Source: a bacterium
Lineage (GTDB): Bacteria; Verrucomicrobiota; Verrucomicrobiae; Opitutales; Opitutaceae
Direction: 5' to 3'
Length of the DNA stretch: 8,721 bases
Assembly: GCA_021780625.1 (NCBI GenBank)
Contig: JAJXYI010000559.1
Location: 1 to 8,721, forward strand
Below, piece by piece: positions 6,081-8,721 of this stretch. The notes beneath the pieces are model-generated. The model saw only the letters and a program-made list of their open reading frames with translations. It had not been told where the DNA came from and did not search any database. Each line of letters opens with the position of its first letter. Within the stretch, counting starts at the first letter, position 1. The position numbers and the translations under genes were made by a program.

Positions 6081-7288
6081 TCCTTTTCGACCTCACGCAC
6101 ACGAGCCACACCCGCGCCCGGACCGGCATCCAGCGCGTCGCGCGCACCCTGCTGCATGAGGTTGCGAAGCTGGGACCCGTGGAGCCGGTCACCTGGGATC
6201 CCCATGGGACCGAGTGGCGGCTTCTCGAGCCCTGGGAGCGGGCCAACCTGGAGGCCCGAGAGCCGGGCGCAAAACGCGGCGCCCGGTGGCCGGCCCGGGC
6301 GAAGTGGCGCGGGCGCTGGCGGGCGTGGAGACGCGGGGAGGGCCTTTCGGTGACCGGGGCGCTGTGCGATGCAGCCGCTGCGGAACGCGGCGGCGCCACA
6401 GGCCTCCTCGTGCCCGAATTTTTCGGCGCCTCCACCGCGCGCGCCTACCCCGCGCTGTTCCGGGCGGTGCCCGGCCCGAAGGTCGCCGTGTTCCACGACG
6501 CGATCGCGCTCCAGCTCCCCGAGATCAGCCCTCCCGGGACGGTGGCCCGGACGCCGGCATACCTGGTCGAGCTCGCCCGCTTTGACGGCGTCGCCGCGGT
6601 ATCCGAGGATTCGCGACAAACCCTCCTGGACTACTGGGCCTGGGCCGGGATCGGCGGGACGCCGCCCGTCGTGGCGGTGCCCAACGGCATCCGCCCGCCC
6701 GCCGCGGCCGCAGGCGCGCCGCGCCCGCATGGACCGCCGCGGATCCTGTGCGTCGGCACGCTCGAGGGGCGGAAGAACCACCTGGCCCTGCTCGAGGCCT
6801 GCGAGTCACTGTGGAGCCGCGGGGCACGCTTCTCGCTGCGCCTGGTCGGCGCCGTGCAGGCGGAGACCGGGGCAGCGGCCCGGGACCGGGCCCTGGCCCT
6901 CGCCGCCGCGGGCAGGCCGCTGCGCCTCGACGTGTCGCTTTCCGACGAGGAGGTGGACCAGGCGTATCAGGATTGTGACTTCACGGTGTACCCGTCGATC
7001 GCCGAGGGGTTTGGCCTGCCCGTGCTGGAGAGTGTGGCCCATGGGCGGCCCTGCATTTGCTCGGCGCGGGGGGCGCTCGGCGAGGCCGCCCGGGGCGGAG
7101 GCTGCCTTGCGCTCGCGGAGACTGACCCCGCCTCGCTCGCCGGGGCCATCGCCCGGCTCGTGGATTCGCCCGCGGAAGTCGCACGGCTGTCGGCCGAGGC
7201 CGCCGCGCGCCCCGTCCGCACCTTCGCCGACCAGGCCCGCGACCTCACGGCATTTCTCGCCAGCCTGCGCGGATTGCGCCAAGCTTGA
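6077..7288 (+). CDS. GT4-family (GT-B fold) glycosyltransferase
   Basis: This 403-residue protein is read from the GTG at 6077, which overlaps the stop of SGNH copy 2 (GTGA). An ATG at 6020 is in frame but adds 19 unlike residues. Starting at 6077 gives MILFDLTHTS followed by TGIQRVARTLL (16-26), the usual opening of this group of polysaccharide glycosyltransferases. Other family marks are VFHDAIALQLPE (138-149), GVAAVSEDSR (171-180), VAVPNGI (199-205), ILCVGTLEGRKNHLALLEA (223-241) and the donor-binding EX7E motif EGFGLPVLE (310-318) with Glu310 and Glu318. The predicted enzyme is cytoplasmic, retaining and uses a nucleotide sugar to extend a lipid-linked glycan. Residues 66-86 are very rich in Arg/Lys and Trp (10 basic and 4 Trp of 21), a possible membrane-contact patch. 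The donor sugar cannot be read from the sequence; mannosyl or rhamnosyl transfer is common in relatives. It is the fifth gene of the operon, 11 nt before the GH39 gene. Confidence 0.9.
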   Translation: MILFDLTHTSHTRARTGIQRVARTLLHEVAKLGPVEPVTWDPHGTEWRLLEPWERANLEAREPGAKRGARWPARAKWRGRWRAWRRGEGLSVTGALCDAAAAERGGATGLLVPEFFGASTARAYPALFRAVPGPKVAVFHDAIALQLPEISPPGTVARTPAYLVELARFDGVAAVSEDSRQTLLDYWAWAGIGGTPPVVAVPNGIRPPAAAAGAPRPHGPPRILCVGTLEGRKNHLALLEACESLWSRGARFSLRLVGAVQAETGAAARDRALALAAAGRPLRLDVSLSDEEVDQAYQDCDFTVYPSIAEGFGLPVLESVAHGRPCICSARGALGEAARGGGCLALAETDPASLAGAIARLVDSPAEVARLSAEAAARPVRTFADQARDLTAFLASLRGLRQA

Positions 7289-7299
7289 TCTCCCCTGAC

Positions 7300-8721
7300 A
7301 TGAAATTCCCTACCACCATGCTCCTCGCCCTGGCAGCCATGGCCTCGCCCCTGGGCGCGGCCACCCCGTCCGACCCCGCGCCGGAACCTATCAACCGAAC
7401 GATCTCCGCGGACCTGCACAAGGTCCAGGGTCCCATGAGCCGGATGGCCGAGTTCTGCGTCGGCGCGGGCCGCGCCAACGAGGGGCTCCGGGCGGACTGG
7501 CAGCGCCAGCTCACCCAGGCCCACCAACAGCTCGGATTCCGATACATCCGCTTCCACGGACTGTTCTGCGACGACATGGGCGTCTACTTCGAGGACAAGC
7601 ACGGCAACCCCGAGTACAACTGGCAGTACATCGACCAGCTCTTCGATTTCCTGCATCGCATCGGCATGAAGCCCTTCGTCGAGCTCGGCTTCATGCCCTC
7701 CGCGCTCGCGAGCGGCCACCAGACGATCTTCTGGTGGCACGGCAACGTGACCCCTCCGAAGGACATGAAGAAATGGGTCGGGCTCGTCTCGGCCTTCGTC
7801 CAGCACTGCCGCGAGCGCTACGGCGACGCGGAAGTGAGGAGCTGGTATTTCGAGGTCTGGAACGAACCCAACCTCTCCGGTTTCTTCGCGGGCACGCAGG
7901 CCCAGTACTTCCAGCTTTATGAGGCGACTGCCCGCGCGATCAAGGCGATCGACCCCGAGCTCAAGGTTGGCGGCCCCGCCACCGCGGGCTGCGGCTGGAT
8001 CCAGGACATGATCGATTTCTGCGCGAAGAACCACGTGCCGATCGACTTCATCAGCACCCACGAATACGCGACCATGAGCGGCTTCCTCGACGCCGACGGC
8101 AGCGCGGGCACGATCTTCTCGCCCGACCGCAATGCGATCACCGAAAGCGTCCTGCGGGTGCGCAACATCATCCGTCACTCGGCGCTCCCCAACCTCGAGC
8201 TCCATTTCACGGAGTGGAGCTCCTCGTACACGCCGCACGACCCGATCCACGACACCTACCAGAGCGCGCCGTTCATCCTCGACAAGATGAAGCACATCGG
8301 GGACGCGGCCAATTCGATGTCGTATTGGACTTTCACCGACATCTTCGAGGAGGCCGGTCCGCGCCGCACGCCGTTCCACGGAGGTTTCGGGATGCTCAAC
8401 TATGAGGACATCGCGAAGCCCTCATACTACGCGTACAAGTTCCTGCACCGGCTCGGGCCGATCCAGCTGGCCTGTCCCGACGACGAGTCCTTCGTGTGCG
8501 CCGACCATCGCGGGGGCGTGCAGGCGCTGTTCTGGGACTTCACGATCTGCAAGCCCAACCCGCCGGCGAACGACCAGGTGTATTACCTGAAGGACATCCC
8601 GCCCGCGCGCACGGGCACGGCGAAGCTCGAACTTTCGGGCCTCGCCCCGGGGCGCTATTCGCTCGCGCTGCGGAAGGTCGGCTACCGCGTCAACGATGCC
8701 TTCGCCACCTACCGCGATCTC
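7300..8721 (+). CDS. Secreted GH39-family glycoside hydrolase (beta-xylosidase-like), partial at 3' end
   Basis: The frame from the ATG at 7300 is open to the right edge (474 codons), so the C-terminus is missing. It begins with a signal peptide: Lys2, a hydrophobic core at about 7-19, and a likely cleavage after Ala20/Ala21 (LGAATP). The catalytic (beta/alpha)8 domain carries both GH39 (clan A) glutamates. Glu189 in VWNEPN (186-191) is the acid/base. Glu305 in HFTEWSSSY (302-310) is the nucleophile, 116 residues later, a spacing usual for GH39. Other matches are GFRYIRFHGLF (79-89), MKPFVELGFMP (123-133), ISTHEYA (251-257) and SYWTFTDIFEE (341-351). From about 395 a beta-rich accessory domain begins. 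Beta-xylosidase is the best-known activity, but the polysaccharide operon suggests an endoglycosidase acting on the polymer made here, as for the GH39 enzyme PslG. No Shine-Dalgarno sequence is seen; the ATG at 7318 is an alternative start that would also leave a signal peptide. Confidence 0.9.
   Translation, partial: MKFPTTMLLALAAMASPLGAATPSDPAPEPINRTISADLHKVQGPMSRMAEFCVGAGRANEGLRADWQRQLTQAHQQLGFRYIRFHGLFCDDMGVYFEDKHGNPEYNWQYIDQLFDFLHRIGMKPFVELGFMPSALASGHQTIFWWHGNVTPPKDMKKWVGLVSAFVQHCRERYGDAEVRSWYFEVWNEPNLSGFFAGTQAQYFQLYEATARAIKAIDPELKVGGPATAGCGWIQDMIDFCAKNHVPIDFISTHEYATMSGFLDADGSAGTIFSPDRNAITESVLRVRNIIRHSALPNLELHFTEWSSSYTPHDPIHDTYQSAPFILDKMKHIGDAANSMSYWTFTDIFEEAGPRRTPFHGGFGMLNYEDIAKPSYYAYKFLHRLGPIQLACPDDESFVCADHRGGVQALFWDFTICKPNPPANDQVYYLKDIPPARTGTAKLELSGLAPGRYSLALRKVGYRVNDAFATYRDL

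Noticed and set aside
6967..8379. 470-codon minus-strand open frame opposite the GH39 gene
   Set aside because: The plus strand encodes a full GH39 catalytic domain with both glutamates at the proper spacing; the antisense product is a Val/Asp/Arg-rich shadow.

Overview
This is a GC-rich, densely packed bacterial window. It looks like part of a surface- or exo-polysaccharide locus that makes, O-acylates and possibly trims a glycan. Most genes lack a Shine-Dalgarno sequence at normal spacing. The gene content (MBOAT plus SGNH acyltransferase partners, membrane glycosyltransferase, GH39 glycosidase) would fit an environmental Gram-negative such as a verrucomicrobium of the Opitutales type. That placement is a guess from style and content, because there is no rRNA or other marker gene here.

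Layout. On the minus strand, positions 1-570 hold the N-terminal 190 residues of a class I SAM-dependent methyltransferase with a degenerate glycine motif; it runs off the left edge. A divergent spacer of about 158 bp (571-728) contains a GC-rich hairpin and no recognisable promoter. All other genes are on the plus strand and look like one operon: an AlgI-like MBOAT O-acyltransferase (729-2255), a single-pass SGNH-fold protein (2281-3402), a polytopic GT-C-type glycosyltransferase (3399-4889), a second SGNH-fold protein homologous to the first (4944-6080), a cytoplasmic GT4-type glycosyltransferase (6077-7288), and a secreted GH39 glycosidase (7300 to beyond the right edge).

How the genes may work together (inference from family knowledge). 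The GT4 enzyme would add a sugar to a lipid-linked precursor on the cytoplasmic face. The GT-C protein would transfer a sugar from a lipid-phosphate donor on the outer face of the inner membrane. The MBOAT protein would carry an acyl group (probably acetyl) across the membrane and hand it to one or both SGNH proteins, which would esterify the glycan in the periplasm, as in alginate acetylation (AlgI with AlgJ/AlgX) or D-alanylation (DltB with DltD). The GH39 enzyme could edit or cut the same polymer, as PslG does for Psl.

The most unusual feature is the module structure. There is one MBOAT but two paralogous GSSH-type SGNH proteins, and each SGNH gene overlaps by 4 nt a downstream glycosyltransferase of a different fold class. 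No mobile element, CRISPR array, tRNA or rRNA was seen.
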